Shown: in pieces, positions 49,031-59,950 of the stretch
Position numbering within the stretch: the stretch's first letter is position 1
Layout: the number at the start of each line of letters is the position of its first letter
Origin: JANLYC01 sp963750495
GTDB taxonomy: Bacteria; Actinomycetota; Actinomycetes; Propionibacteriales; Nocardioidaceae
Direction of reading: 5' to 3'
Length of the DNA: 64,000 nt
Assembly: GCA_963750495.1 (NCBI GenBank)
Contig: CAVVQV010000004.1
Location: 1 to 64,000, forward strand
Translations under genes and position numbers: made by a program
The notes under the pieces: generated by a model
What the model saw: the letters and a program-made list of their open reading frames with translations, nothing else
Told to the model about the DNA's origin: nothing
Database searches by the model: none

Positions 49031-50923
49031 TCAGGACAGGGCCGGCTGCGTGTCGGCGGAGGGCGCGAACTGGGTGTCGTACAGCTGACGGTAGAGGCCA
49101 CCGCGCGCCAACAGTTCGCTGTGAGCGCCGTGGTCGACGACCCGCCCCTGGTCGATGACCAGGATCTGGTCGGCGTTGCGGACGGTCGACAGGCGGTGTG
49201 CGATCACCATCGACGTCCGACCCTTCAGGGCGGTGTCGAGGGCGCGCTGCACTGCCGCCTCGGACTCGCTGTCGAGGTGCGCGGTGGCCTCGTCGAGCAC
49301 GATGATGCGGGGTGCCTTGAGCAGCAGGCGGGCGATGGCCAACCGCTGTCTCTCGCCCCCGCTGAGCCGGTACCCGCGGTCGCCGACCACGGTGTCGAGG
49401 CCGTCCGGCAGCGAGGACACCAGGCCCCAGATCTGGGCCGCGACGAGGGCTTCCTGGAGCTCGTCGTCACTAGCGTCCGGCCGTGCGTAGAGCAGGTTTG
49501 CCCGGATGCTGTCGTGGAACATGTGGGCGTCCTGGGTGACGTACCCGACCAGGCCGTGCAGTGACTCCTGGGTCACGCCGCGGACGTCCTGCCCGCCGAC
49601 GAGGACCTCACCCGAGGTCACGTCGTACAACCGGGCGACCAGGTGGGTCAACGTCGTCTTGCCGGCACCGGACGGCCCGACGAGGGCCACCATCTGACCC
49701 GGCTGGACGTCGAAGCTGACGTCGTGCAGCACCTCGGTGCTGACCCGGCCGTCCTGGATCGCTGCGATCTCCAGGCTCGCCAGCGAGACCTGGTCCGCGG
49801 TCGGGTAGGCGAAGTCGACGTGCCGGAACGCGACGGATGCGGGCGCATCCTCGATCGATGCGGCGTCGTCGGCCTCCTTGATCATCGGCTCGAGGTCGAG
49901 CACCTCGAAGACGCGCTCGAACGACACGAGCGCGGTCATGATGTCGATCCGCACGTTCGACAACGCCGTCAGCGGACCGTACAACCGCCCCATCAGGGCG
50001 GCCAGCGCGACCAGGTCTCCGACTGTCACCGCGTCGCGGATGGCCAGGTGTCCGCCGATGCCGTAGACGAGGGCCGTCGCGAGCGCGGCCACGAGGGTGA
50101 GGGCGCTGTAGAAGATCCTCCCGACCATGGCGATCTGGACTCCCAGGTCGCGGACCCGCGCGGACCGGTCGGAGAACTCGCGCTGCTCGTCAGGGAGCCG
50201 ACCGAACAGCTTGACCAGCAACGCACCGCCCACGTTGAAGCGCTCGGTCATCGTGGCCGAGAGCAAGGCGTTCGTTTGCATCTGCTCGCGCGTCAGGCCG
50301 GCGAGCTTGCGGCCGGCCCACTTGGCCGGGATGAGGAAGACCGGCAACATCGCCAACGCGACCAGCGTGATCTGCCACGACAACACGAACATGAAGCCGG
50401 CGACCATCACGACGCTGATGAGGTTGCTGACCACGCCGGACAGGGTCGACGTGAACGCCCGTTGGGCGCCGATGACGTCGTTGTTGAGCCGCGAGACGAG
50501 CGACCCCGTGTGGGTGCGGGAGAAGAAGGCCAACGGCATCCGCTGGACGTGGCCGAAGACTTTGGTGCGCAGGTCGTAGATGAGTCCCTCACCGATCCGG
50601 GAGGAGTACCACCGCTGCGCCAGCGTGAGTCCGGCTTCACCGACCGCGAGCATTGCGACCACGAGAGCCAGCATCGTGACCAGGCCACTGTCGCCCTTGA
50701 GGATGCCGTCGTCGACGATCTTCTTGAACAACAGCGGGCCGGCGACGACGAGAAGCGCATCGACCACGACGAGGCCCAGGAAGAGGTAGACCTGACGTGT
50801 GTAGGGACGCGCGAACGCGAGGATCCGACGGGTCGTGCCGGGGGTCAGTCCCTCTCGGCCCTTGGTCGGGTCCTCCCGCGAGAACTGATGCATCATCCGC
50901 ATCGGGTTGGGGCTAGCGCTCAT
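49031..50923 (-). CDS. ABC exporter with fused permease and ATPase (MsbA/LmrA type)
   Basis: A 630-residue half-transporter. Six membrane helices occupy about 35-330 and an ABC ATPase about 370-610. It has Walker A GPSGAGKTT, signature RLSGGERQRLAIARL and Walker B RIIVLDEATAHLD. As a homodimer it would export a hydrophobic molecule such as a lipid, drug or peptide; nothing specifies which. It lies 21 bases after the enoyl-CoA hydratase-like gene and is probably in the same transcript. Confidence 0.9.
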   Translation of the reverse strand: MSASPNPMRMMHQFSREDPTKGREGLTPGTTRRILAFARPYTRQVYLFLGLVVVDALLVVAGPLLFKKIVDDGILKGDSGLVTMLALVVAMLAVGEAGLTLAQRWYSSRIGEGLIYDLRTKVFGHVQRMPLAFFSRTHTGSLVSRLNNDVIGAQRAFTSTLSGVVSNLISVVMVAGFMFVLSWQITLVALAMLPVFLIPAKWAGRKLAGLTREQMQTNALLSATMTERFNVGGALLVKLFGRLPDEQREFSDRSARVRDLGVQIAMVGRIFYSALTLVAALATALVYGIGGHLAIRDAVTVGDLVALAALMGRLYGPLTALSNVRIDIMTALVSFERVFEVLDLEPMIKEADDAASIEDAPASVAFRHVDFAYPTADQVSLASLEIAAIQDGRVSTEVLHDVSFDVQPGQMVALVGPSGAGKTTLTHLVARLYDVTSGEVLVGGQDVRGVTQESLHGLVGYVTQDAHMFHDSIRANLLYARPDASDDELQEALVAAQIWGLVSSLPDGLDTVVGDRGYRLSGGERQRLAIARLLLKAPRIIVLDEATAHLDSESEAAVQRALDTALKGRTSMVIAHRLSTVRNADQILVIDQGRVVDHGAHSELLARGGLYRQLYDTQFAPSADTQPALS

Positions 50924-50944
50924 CGTGTCACCGTGAACACCCGG

Positions 50945-51760
50945 TCAGCCCGGTTTGTTCCCCGCGTCGAGGTGCCCAGCCTCGGCCAGGGCACGCAGCC
51001 GGCGTACCTGACTCGACCGCTCAGCCGTCAGCTGGTCGTGGTAGCTGCGGCCCGACGCGGTCCGGAGCAGCGCCTTGGTCGCTGTGACTGCGCCGTGCGG
51101 TGCAGCGGTCAGGGCCGCCGCCAGGTCGGACACGGTCGCGTCCAGCTCGGCTGGTGGTACGACGATCGTCGCCAGGCCCAGCGCAGCCGCCTCCTCCGCA
51201 CCGACCCAACGGCCCGTCACGCAGATCTCGAGGGCCCGCGAGTAGCCGACGGCCGCGACCAGGGGCTGGGTCCCACCCAAATCGGGCACCAGCCCCAGCG
51301 TCGTCTCGCGCATCGAGAACCGGGCGTCGCCGGCGCACACGAGCAGGTCGCATGCGAGCGCCAGCTGGAAACCAGCGCCGACGGCATGTCCTTGCACAGC
51401 CGCGATGCTCACGACGTCGGGACGCTGCCAGACGCTGAACGCCTCCTGGAACGTCGAGATCTGCTCCGCGAGCGCCAGGTCGTCGAGCTCGACCAGCTCG
51501 GCGAACGACGTGTCGCCGGGGATCCCTTCTGCGGTGAACATCCGGGTGTCGAGCCCGGCGCTGAACGACGGCCCCTCGCCCCGGATCACGGCCACTCTCG
51601 TCGCGGCACCAAGGCTTGCACCGATGTCAGCCAGCGCCTCCCACAGCTGCGGTGACTGCGCGTTGCGCGTATCAGGTCGGCACAGCGTGATGGTCACGAC
51701 CGGCCCGTCGGTCTCCAACCGGAGGCCGACGGCGTCGTAGGAGTCGTGGGCAGCCGTCAT
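50945..51760 (-). CDS. Enoyl-CoA hydratase/isomerase-family protein
   Basis: A 271-residue crotonase-fold protein. Oxyanion-hole motifs are FSAGLDTRMF and QGHAVGAGFQLALACD, followed by FSMRETTLGLVPDLGG. Of the two catalytic glutamates of enoyl-CoA hydratase, the first (in GGGCELAL) is Gln here, while the second (RET) is kept. The PD in LVPDLGG recalls isomerase-type members. It is therefore more likely an isomerase or non-hydratase acyl-CoA enzyme. It has a leaderless promoter and precedes the ABC exporter gene. Confidence 0.85.
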   Translation of the reverse strand: MTAAHDSYDAVGLRLETDGPVVTITLCRPDTRNAQSPQLWEALADIGASLGAATRVAVIRGEGPSFSAGLDTRMFTAEGIPGDTSFAELVELDDLALAEQISTFQEAFSVWQRPDVVSIAAVQGHAVGAGFQLALACDLLVCAGDARFSMRETTLGLVPDLGGTQPLVAAVGYSRALEICVTGRWVGAEEAAALGLATIVVPPAELDATVSDLAAALTAAPHGAVTATKALLRTASGRSYHDQLTAERSSQVRRLRALAEAGHLDAGNKPG

Positions 51761-51772
51761 GGCGGCAGCCTA
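51761..51772 (-). promoter_or_regulatory. Leaderless promoter element
   Basis: TAGGCT (minus strand, 51772-51767), six bases, then ATG 51760. Confidence 0.45.
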
Positions 51773-51828
51773 GACGGCACTCCCCTGGCCCTGAGGTGCG
51801 GCGCTGAAGCACCCCACTGGCGGCTGCC

Positions 51829-53427
<1,599 letters not shown>

Positions 53428-53579
53428 GGCGAGGCGGAACGACTTTCACGGGTGAGGTGGACGGCGGTCGAGCGGGCGGTAAAGCAGCGACGACCGACGT
53501 CGATTGACAGGAGTCGCTGTGCCCGGCAACGCAGATCACGGCATCATGGCCACCAGGCTACCGTCCGGAGGACACTTCG

Positions 53580-54518
53580 ATGAAAATCAACCCCAAGGCG
53601 CGGATCGACCGCAGCCAGGTGCGGCTTCGGCGCGGCGGCGGCGGTGGCTCCTCGGGGTTCCCGATGCGCGGGCGCGGCGGCGGGGGTGGCGGGCTGCCGA
53701 TACCTGCGGGTGGAGGTATCGGCGGCATCATCCTGGTCATCGTCATCCTGGTCGTGCTGTCGCAGTGCGGCGGCCTGAGCGTCCTCGGGTCCAGCAGCGG
53801 CGGCTCCGACTCGACATCGGAGGAGCTGTCCAACTGCTCGACGGGAGCCGATGCCGCCAAGAGCGAGGACTGCAAGCTCGCGGTGTTCGTCAACTCGGTG
53901 CAGTCCTTCTGGACGACGGCCCTGCCTGCGCAGACCGGGACGAGGTACAGCAACGCCCAACTGCAGATCTTCAACGGCAGCACCTCGAGTGGTTGTGGCC
54001 AGGCCTCGGCCGCCATGGGGCCGTTCTACTGCCCGGCTGACAAGAACGTCTACCTCGACGACACCTTCTTCGCCGACATGCTCCAGGGCCAGCTCGGCGC
54101 CAGGGGTGGCGACTTTGCCGAGGCATACGTCGTGGCCCACGAGTACGGCCACCACGTGCAGGACCTGCTCGGCACGATGGCCAAGGCGCAGAGCCGCCAG
54201 ACGGGTCCGACGAGCCCGTCGGTACGCCTCGAGCTGCAGGCCGACTGCTACGCCGGCGTCTGGGCGCACAACGCCACGACGGCAACCGACGCGGACGGCA
54301 ACGTGTTCATCACCGAGCTCACCAACGACGACATCAAGCGCGCCATCGATGCGGCCACCGCCGTTGGCGACGACCGGATCCAGCAACGCAGCCAGGGGTC
54401 GGTCAACGAGGAGCAGTGGACACATGGGTCAGCCGTGGAGCGGGTGCGTTGGTTCACCACCGGGTATCGCAGCGGTCAGGTCGACGCCTGTGACACCTTC
54501 TCGGCGACGTCGCTGTAG
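53580..54518 (+). CDS. Neutral zinc metallopeptidase (YpfJ-like)
   Basis: A 312-residue protein with a Gly/Arg-rich N-terminus, one membrane anchor (about 47-67) and an extracytoplasmic zinc peptidase domain. The catalytic site is AHEYGHHVQDL (His187, Glu188, His191), with conserved surroundings PADKNVYLDDTFFADML and LQADCYAGVWAHN. This is the putative neutral zinc metallopeptidase family PF04228; substrates are unknown. ATG with GGAGG about 10 bases upstream. Confidence 0.9.
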   Translation: MKINPKARIDRSQVRLRRGGGGGSSGFPMRGRGGGGGGLPIPAGGGIGGIILVIVILVVLSQCGGLSVLGSSSGGSDSTSEELSNCSTGADAAKSEDCKLAVFVNSVQSFWTTALPAQTGTRYSNAQLQIFNGSTSSGCGQASAAMGPFYCPADKNVYLDDTFFADMLQGQLGARGGDFAEAYVVAHEYGHHVQDLLGTMAKAQSRQTGPTSPSVRLELQADCYAGVWAHNATTATDADGNVFITELTNDDIKRAIDAATAVGDDRIQQRSQGSVNEEQWTHGSAVERVRWFTTGYRSGQVDACDTFSATSL

Positions 54519-54524
54519 GGCCGC

Positions 54525-55199
54525 TCAGCGCGGCTGCTGGTCGACGACCTCGATCCGCACGGACCGCGCCCGGTCGATGACGTAGTCGAGCACGCTCCGC
54601 CGGGGATCAGCGACGTCGGTGACCCATTGGCGCGGCAGGGCGGCCAACGCCTGCAGGCGAGGGTCGTCCAGCACGGCCCGGACCCCGGCCATGTCTCCCC
54701 CCAGGACCAGGAGGTCGAGGTTCTTCGAGACCGGGCCGAGGATGCGCTGGGCATGTCCGGCAGCGGCCTCGTACGCCTCCTTGGCCTGGTTGTCGCGCCG
54801 CCGCGCAAAGCGCTGCTGCGACCAGCCGCCGGCCTTCGTCTTGCCCTGCACATGACGCTGACCGATCTTGGTGTCGACCGGTTGGTCACCCTGGACGTAC
54901 GCCACCGCGAAGCCTCCGCGGCGGACGAGGATGACGCCGAGCCGCCAGGGTCGCTGTACGTATGCGACGAACTCCGCGGGGTCCGCGAGGACCGGTGTGC
55001 CGAAGGGCACCGTGAGAGTGGCGCGCGAACCGTCCGGGCTGGTGGCGACGAGTCGGGGCGCGACAACCGTCCAGGTCGTTCCCGGATGCCTGCGGTCGTA
55101 GCGTTCGATCCACCCGGCGACGCGCCCGAAAGGGACGTCGACTGCCCGAGTGACAGCGGGGTGCCCTTCGTCCCCTGCTGCCCCGGGCGGCTGTTCCAC
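54525..55199 (-). CDS. acVLRF1-family peptidyl-tRNA hydrolase
   Basis: A 224-residue protein matching the actinobacterial Vms1-like release-factor-1 (VLRF1) family. These cleave nascent chains from tRNA on stalled large ribosomal subunits. The catalytic loop equivalent of the eRF1 GGQ motif is KAGGWSQQRFARRRDNQ, with Gly124, Gly125, Ser127 and Gln128/129. A beta-rich front part contains RLVATSPDGSRATLTVPFG. It follows sufT by only three bases, making it the last gene of the suf transcript. GTG start. Confidence 0.82.
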   Translation of the reverse strand: MEQPPGAAGDEGHPAVTRAVDVPFGRVAGWIERYDRRHPGTTWTVVAPRLVATSPDGSRATLTVPFGTPVLADPAEFVAYVQRPWRLGVILVRRGGFAVAYVQGDQPVDTKIGQRHVQGKTKAGGWSQQRFARRRDNQAKEAYEAAAGHAQRILGPVSKNLDLLVLGGDMAGVRAVLDDPRLQALAALPRQWVTDVADPRRSVLDYVIDRARSVRIEVVDQQPR

Positions 55200-55202
55200 G
55201 GG

Positions 55203-55565
55203 TCAGACGTTGAAGCCGAGGGCGCGCAGCATCTCGCGGCCGTCGTCGGTGATCTTGTCGGGTCCCCACGGCGGCATCCAGACCCAGTTGATCCGGAAGT
55301 CGTTGACGAGTCCCTCGAGTGCAGTCTTCGTCTGGTCCTCGATCACGTCGGTGAGCGGGCAGGCGGCGGAGGTCAGCGTCATGTCGATGGTGGCCACGGT
55401 CGCCTCGTCGACGGCGACGTCGTAGATGAGGCCCAGGTCGACGACGTTGATGCCGAGCTCGGGGTCGACGACGTCCTTGAGAGCTTCGAGGACGTCGTCC
55501 TTGGACACCGCTCCGGGCTCGTTGCCGAGGTCGACCTCAGGCAGGTCGGTCGTGTCGTTGGTCAT
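55203..55565 (-). CDS. sufT: SufT (metal-sulfur cluster assembly factor)
   Basis: A 120-residue DUF59/PaaD-fold protein that helps mature Fe-S proteins. It includes DVLEALKDVVDPELGINVVDLGLIYD and MTLTSAACPLTDVIEDQ with the family Cys, ending GPDKITDDGREMLRALGFN. The start overlaps the sufU stop by four bases. Confidence 0.93.
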   Translation of the reverse strand: MTNDTTDLPEVDLGNEPGAVSKDDVLEALKDVVDPELGINVVDLGLIYDVAVDEATVATIDMTLTSAACPLTDVIEDQTKTALEGLVNDFRINWVWMPPWGPDKITDDGREMLRALGFNV

Positions 55566-56065
55566 GGTCGTCCCTCTTTCACACTGTCTGCTTGTGCGTG
55601 CGCCGCAGCGTCCGCGTGAGTGTTGTCGGCGTCAGCGACGGCTGCAGCAGTCGCGTCCTTCCACGCCATCCATCCCAGGAGCGCGCATTTCACCCGGGCG
55701 GGAAACTGTGCGACCCCGGCGAAGGCGATGCCGTCCTCGAGCACGTCTTCGTCCGGTTCGACCTTCCCGCGTCCTTGCATGAGCTCCACGAACGTCTCGT
55801 GGATCTGCATCGCATCGTCGACCTTGGCGCCGATGAGCAGGTCGGTGAGCACTGAGGTCGACGCCTGAGAGATCGAGCAGCCCTCGGCGTCGTACGAGAC
55901 GTCCTCGACGATGCCGTCGGCGATCCGCACGCGGAGCGTGACCTCGTCGCCGCAGGTCGGGTTGACGTGGTGCACCTCGGTGTCGAACGGCTCGCGCAGC
56001 CCGGCGTGATGAGGTGCCTTGTAGTGGTCGAGGATGATCTCCTGGTACAGACTCTGCATGTCCAT
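55562..56065 (-). CDS. sufU: SufU (zinc-dependent sulfur acceptor)
   Basis: Takes persulfide sulfur from SufS. The 167-residue protein has the three cysteines Cys38 (NPTCGD), Cys63 (EGCSIS) and Cys127 (VKCALL) plus Asp40, which form the SufU zinc site. LDHYKAPHHAG at the start is typical. The C-terminal tail (ADADNTHADAAAHAQADSV) is longer and low-complexity. It lies nine bases after sufS. Confidence 0.94.
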   Translation of the reverse strand: MDMQSLYQEIILDHYKAPHHAGLREPFDTEVHHVNPTCGDEVTLRVRIADGIVEDVSYDAEGCSISQASTSVLTDLLIGAKVDDAMQIHETFVELMQGRGKVEPDEDVLEDGIAFAGVAQFPARVKCALLGWMAWKDATAAAVADADNTHADAAAHAQADSVKEGRP

Positions 56066-56074
56066 GGCGCCTCC

Positions 56075-57346
56075 TCAGACCTTGAAGAATCTCTTGGTGT
56101 GGTCCAACGCCTCGACGAGCGCATCGATTTCCGCCGGCGTGGTGTAGACGTAGAACGACGCGCGCGTGGACGACTGCACCCCGAACCGGGCATGGGCCGG
56201 CCTGGCGCAGTGGTGTCCGGCGCGTACGGCGACCCCGAGCGAGTCGAGCACCTGGCTCACGTCATGTGGGTGGACGCCGGCGAGCTCGAAGCTGATGGCG
56301 CCGCCCCGGTCGACCGCCTCAGTCGGCCCCAGGATCGTGATCCCGTCGACCTGCGTCAGCTGTTGGAGCGCGTACTCGGTGATCGCGTGCTCGTGCGCGG
56401 CGACCGCCTCCATCCCGAGGGACGACAGGAAGTCGACGGCCGCACCCAGCCCGATGGCCTGGACGATCGGCGGGGTGCCGGCCTCGAACTTGTGCGGGAT
56501 CCCGGCGTACGTGGACGCGGCCATCGTGACCGTCTCGATCATCTCGCCGCCACCGAGGAACGGCGGCAGCGCCTCGAGAAGCTCGCGGCGACCCCAGAGC
56601 ACGCCGATGCCGGTGGGTCCGACCACCTTGTGACCGGTGAAGGCGACGAAGTCGGCGCCCGACGCCACCACGTCGACCGGGAGCTGCGGCACAGCCTGTG
56701 AGGCGTCGAGGACCACGATCGCCCCGACCTCGTGGGCGCGCCGGGCGATCTCGGCGACCGGGTTGACGGTGCCCAGCATGTTGGACACCCAGACCAGGCT
56801 GACGACCCTGGTGCGCTCGGTGATGAGGTCGTCGATGTTCGACAGGTCCAGGCGACCCTCGTCGGTGAGCCCGAACCAACGCAGCGTGGCTCCGGTGCGT
56901 TCAGTGAGCAGCTGCCACGGCACGATGTTGGAGTGGTGCTCCATCTCGCTGATGACGACCTCGTCGCCTTCTCCGATCGCGTACTCGCCACGGGCCCAGG
57001 CGAGCGTGTTGGCGACCAGGTTGAGCGCCTCGGTCGAGTTCTTGGTGAAGATGACCTCGTCACGGGACGGCGCCTTGATGAACGCAGCCACCTTGTCGCG
57101 GGCCGACTCGAACGCCTCGGTCGACTCCGCACCGAGCTGGTGCACGGCCCTGGCCACGTTCGCATTGTGCCGTGCGTAGTGGTCGGCCATCGCGTCGATG
57201 ACCTGCCTTGGCTTCTGCGACGTGTTGGCGCTGTCGAGGTAGACGAGCGGCCGGTCACCGTCGAGCCGGCGGGACAGGATCGGGAAGTCGGCCCGGATCT
57301 TCTCCACGTCGAGCAGACCGGTGATGCCGTGGTCCAGCGTCGTCAT
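56075..57346 (-). CDS. sufS: Cysteine desulfurase SufS
   Basis: PLP-dependent enzyme mobilising sulfur from cysteine for Fe-S clusters. The 423-residue protein has the PLP lysine Lys240 (FTGHKVVGPTG), the substrate motif HHSNIVPW, and catalytic Cys380 in RAGHHCARP, the short loop of type II SufS enzymes. It is preceded by an AAGGGAG ribosome site. Operates with SufU, encoded next. Confidence 0.95.
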   Translation of the reverse strand: MTTLDHGITGLLDVEKIRADFPILSRRLDGDRPLVYLDSANTSQKPRQVIDAMADHYARHNANVARAVHQLGAESTEAFESARDKVAAFIKAPSRDEVIFTKNSTEALNLVANTLAWARGEYAIGEGDEVVISEMEHHSNIVPWQLLTERTGATLRWFGLTDEGRLDLSNIDDLITERTRVVSLVWVSNMLGTVNPVAEIARRAHEVGAIVVLDASQAVPQLPVDVVASGADFVAFTGHKVVGPTGIGVLWGRRELLEALPPFLGGGEMIETVTMAASTYAGIPHKFEAGTPPIVQAIGLGAAVDFLSSLGMEAVAAHEHAITEYALQQLTQVDGITILGPTEAVDRGGAISFELAGVHPHDVSQVLDSLGVAVRAGHHCARPAHARFGVQSSTRASFYVYTTPAEIDALVEALDHTKRFFKV

Positions 57347-57389
57347 GTGAACGATCTCCCTTCTCTCATCAGGCGGTGCTCGGTGCTGG

Positions 57390-58148
57390 TCAGACCGCTG
57401 CCTTCAGGTACTTGTCGTAGCCCTCGGCCTCGAGGGCGTCGGCCAGTTCGGCGCCGCCCTGCTCCGCGATCCGGCCGTTGACGAACACGTGCACGAAGTC
57501 GGGCTGGATGTAGCGCAGGATGCGCGTGTAGTGCGTGATCAGCAGCACGCCACGGTCGCCCTGGCCGCGGAACCGGTTGACGCCCTCGGACACGACCTTG
57601 AGCGCGTCGATGTCGAGCCCGGAGTCGGTCTCGTCGAGGACGGCGAACTTGGGGTTCAGAAGCTCGAGCTGCATGATCTCGTGGCGCTTCTTCTCACCGC
57701 CGGAGAAGCCCTCGTTGACGTTGCGGGTGGCGAAGTCGCGGTCCATCGAGACCTTGTCCATCGCGTCATTGACCTCTTTGGCCCACGTACGCAGCTTGGG
57801 TGCCTCACCGTCGAGGGCGGTCTTGGCGGTGCGCAGGAAGTTGGACACCGACACACCCGGCACCTCGACGGGATACTGCATGGCGAGGAACAAGCCCGCG
57901 CGCGCCCGCTCGTCGACGGTCATGCTCAGCACGTCGACACCGTCGAGCGTGACGCTGCCGCCGGTGATCTGGTACTTCGGGTGGCCGGCGATCGAGTACG
58001 CCAACGTCGACTTGCCGGACCCGTTGGGGCCCATGATCGCGTGCGTCTCGCCCGACTTCACGGTGAGGTCGACGCCGCGCAAGATCGGCTTCTGACCGTC
58101 GTCGGTCTCGACAGCGACGTGCAGGTCCTTGATGTCCAGGGTGGCCAT
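57390..58148 (-). CDS. sufC: Fe-S cluster assembly ATPase SufC
   Basis: ABC-type ATPase of the SufBCD scaffold complex. The 252-residue protein has Walker A GPNGSGKST, the SufC-specific AMQYPVEVPGVSVSNFL, signature FSGGEKKRHEIMQL and Walker B AVLDETDSGLD. The ATG at 58148 is two bases after the Rieske protein stop; GGAG lies upstream. Longer in-frame readings run into that gene. Confidence 0.96.
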   Translation of the reverse strand: MATLDIKDLHVAVETDDGQKPILRGVDLTVKSGETHAIMGPNGSGKSTLAYSIAGHPKYQITGGSVTLDGVDVLSMTVDERARAGLFLAMQYPVEVPGVSVSNFLRTAKTALDGEAPKLRTWAKEVNDAMDKVSMDRDFATRNVNEGFSGGEKKRHEIMQLELLNPKFAVLDETDSGLDIDALKVVSEGVNRFRGQGDRGVLLITHYTRILRYIQPDFVHVFVNGRIAEQGGAELADALEAEGYDKYLKAAV

Positions 58149-58150
58149 GC

Positions 58151-58501
58151 TTACAGCTCCGTATCGTTGATGGGGTGGTCGACGTCGACCAGGATGGCCT
58201 CGCCGTCGACCTTGCAGGGGTAGATGGCGACCGGCTCGTAGGCGGGGAGCCCGGTCGGTTTGCCGGAGCGCAGGTCGAACCGCGACCCGTGCAGCCAGCA
58301 CTCGATTTCACAGCCTTCGGTGTCGACGTCACCCTCACTCAGGGCGATGGCGGCGTGCGAGCACTCGTCGCGGATGGCGAAGACGGCATCGGCCGAGTCG
58401 GCCGTACGCACGATCGCCACCTCGACACCGTCGACGTCCACAGCGAGGACCCCGCCGACAGGTACGTCGGCCAGGGCGCAGGCGTGTTGGAAAGTTGTCA
58501 C
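58151..58501 (-). CDS. Rieske-type [2Fe-2S] ferredoxin of the suf operon
   Basis: A 116-residue soluble Rieske protein. Cluster ligands are Cys47-x-His49 (ECSHAAI) and Cys68-x2-His71 (ECWLHGSRFD). Similar to bifunctional-dioxygenase-type ferredoxins. It lies between sufD and sufC, overlapping sufD by four bases, as in many actinobacterial suf operons. It may donate electrons or serve as a cluster acceptor; the role is unproven. Confidence 0.92.
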   Translation of the reverse strand: MTTFQHACALADVPVGGVLAVDVDGVEVAIVRTADSADAVFAIRDECSHAAIALSEGDVDTEGCEIECWLHGSRFDLRSGKPTGLPAYEPVAIYPCKVDGEAILVDVDHPINDTEL

Positions 58502-59685
58502 GTCGCGGGCACCGCCGACGTGGAGAGCGCACCGACGTGCTCGGCGAGCTCGGTCTCGACCGCCGCCATCAGTCGCTCCTCGACGTCAGGGACGCCGATC
58601 TTGCGGACGATGTCGGCGAAGAAGCCGTGCACGACCAACCGACGGGCCTCGTCCTGGGTGATCCCCCGCGACTGCAGGTAGAACAGCTGCTCGTCGTCGA
58701 ACCGGCCTGTTGCCGAGGCGTGACCCGCTCCGACGATCTCGCCGGTCTCGATCTCGAGGTTGGGCACGGAGTCGGCACGGCAGCCGTCGGTCAGCACGAG
58801 GTTGCGGTTGGTCTCGAACGTCTCGATACCTTCCGCGGCCTTGCGGATGAGCACGTCGCCGACCCACACCGAGTGGGCTCCCTCGCCCTGCAGCCCGCCC
58901 TTGTAGACGGCGTTGCTCTTGGTGTGGGGCGCGTTGTGGTCGATGAACAGTCGGTGCTCGATGTGCTGGCCGGCGTCGACGAAGTACAGGCCGAACGCCT
59001 CGAGCTCGCCGCCGGGGCCGTCGTACGCGAAGTTCTCGTTGATCCTGACCAGGTTGCCGCCCAGGCTGGCCTGGAAGGTGCGTACGTGTGCGTCGCGACC
59101 GACGAGCAGGCCGGTCTGGCCCACGTGCACGGCGTCGTCGTCCCACAGCTGGAGTGACACCAGGTCGAGGCGCGCCTCGGCGCCCACCAGGACCGACGTG
59201 CTGGCGCTGTAGACCGCGCTGCCGGTGTGCTCGAAGACCACGGTGGCCCTGGCGTGGTGACCCACGCGCACGACGATGTGACCCCAGACCTGTTGCGCGC
59301 CCGACGAGCCGCTCAGCCGGATGTGCACCGGTTCGGTCAGTTCGGCCTCGGCCGGGATGTCGATGAGGACGGCGCTGCTGGCGTTCGCCACGGCCAGTGC
59401 CGACGGGAGGTCTGCGGGTCGCGGTTCGCCGAGCTCAGCCGCTTTGGCTGCGGAGATCTCCGAGACCGTCACTCCCGCTGGCACCGTGGTCTCCCAGGTG
59501 AGGTGTGCGTCGGAGGCCACTCCGTCGAGCAGCCCGCGCAGGCGCTTGAGCGGCGTGAACCGCCACACCTCTTCTCGCCCCGTGGGGACAGGGTGGTCCG
59601 CCAGGTCGTACGACGGCACGGGGTGCAGATGGCTCTGGACCGTCTCGACCGCAGCCGCCACATTCGGTATCTCAGTCAGTGTCAC
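58498..59685 (-). CDS. sufD: Fe-S cluster assembly protein SufD
   Basis: Scaffold subunit of SufBCD, 395 residues with the right-handed beta-helix core typical of SufB/SufD. The C-terminal region contains VPNLEIETGEIVGAGHASATG and FYLQSRGITQDEARRLVVHGF with the conserved His. GTG start at 59685. It is separated from sufB by an unusually long 265-base spacer. Confidence 0.94.
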   Translation of the reverse strand: MTLTEIPNVAAAVETVQSHLHPVPSYDLADHPVPTGREEVWRFTPLKRLRGLLDGVASDAHLTWETTVPAGVTVSEISAAKAAELGEPRPADLPSALAVANASSAVLIDIPAEAELTEPVHIRLSGSSGAQQVWGHIVVRVGHHARATVVFEHTGSAVYSASTSVLVGAEARLDLVSLQLWDDDAVHVGQTGLLVGRDAHVRTFQASLGGNLVRINENFAYDGPGGELEAFGLYFVDAGQHIEHRLFIDHNAPHTKSNAVYKGGLQGEGAHSVWVGDVLIRKAAEGIETFETNRNLVLTDGCRADSVPNLEIETGEIVGAGHASATGRFDDEQLFYLQSRGITQDEARRLVVHGFFADIVRKIGVPDVEERLMAAVETELAEHVGALSTSAVPAT

Positions 59686-59950
59686 GTACTTCGCTTTCTC
59701 TCTTCTTCAGCTCGCAGAACAAGCGAGGATGGGCTCGCATCGACCCTTGTCGTGGGTTGCCGGGGCTGCGCACCCCCGCCGGCGGCGGGCAACGTGCGTC
59801 CGATCGGTCGGCGTGGGTGGGCCGTGGCCGCCCGCGAGAAACGGGCCAGAGCCAGCCTCCGCCTTGGGCACCTGGCCCGCCAGGCTCGCCGAGCCCAGCC
59901 CGTTTCGGCAGGCATCGGTGGCGACTGTTGGCTGGCGGCGCCCAGCGCCG
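59686..59950 (-). other. Structured spacer between sufB and sufD
   Basis: 265 bases without a credible gene inside an otherwise tightly packed operon. It contains two inverted repeats: GAAACGGGC (59838-59846) with GCCCGTTTC (59898-59906), and a 14-bp stem (59927-59940 with 59946-59959, one G-T pair) with loop CCCAG. The second stem overlaps the sufB stop codon. They could stabilise sufB mRNA, attenuate transcription into sufD, or act as processing sites. Confidence 0.6.

Noticed and set aside
49643..51655. A 670-codon plus-strand frame antisense to the ABC exporter and hydratase genes
   Set aside because: Composition is shadow-like and both minus-strand genes have full domain motifs.
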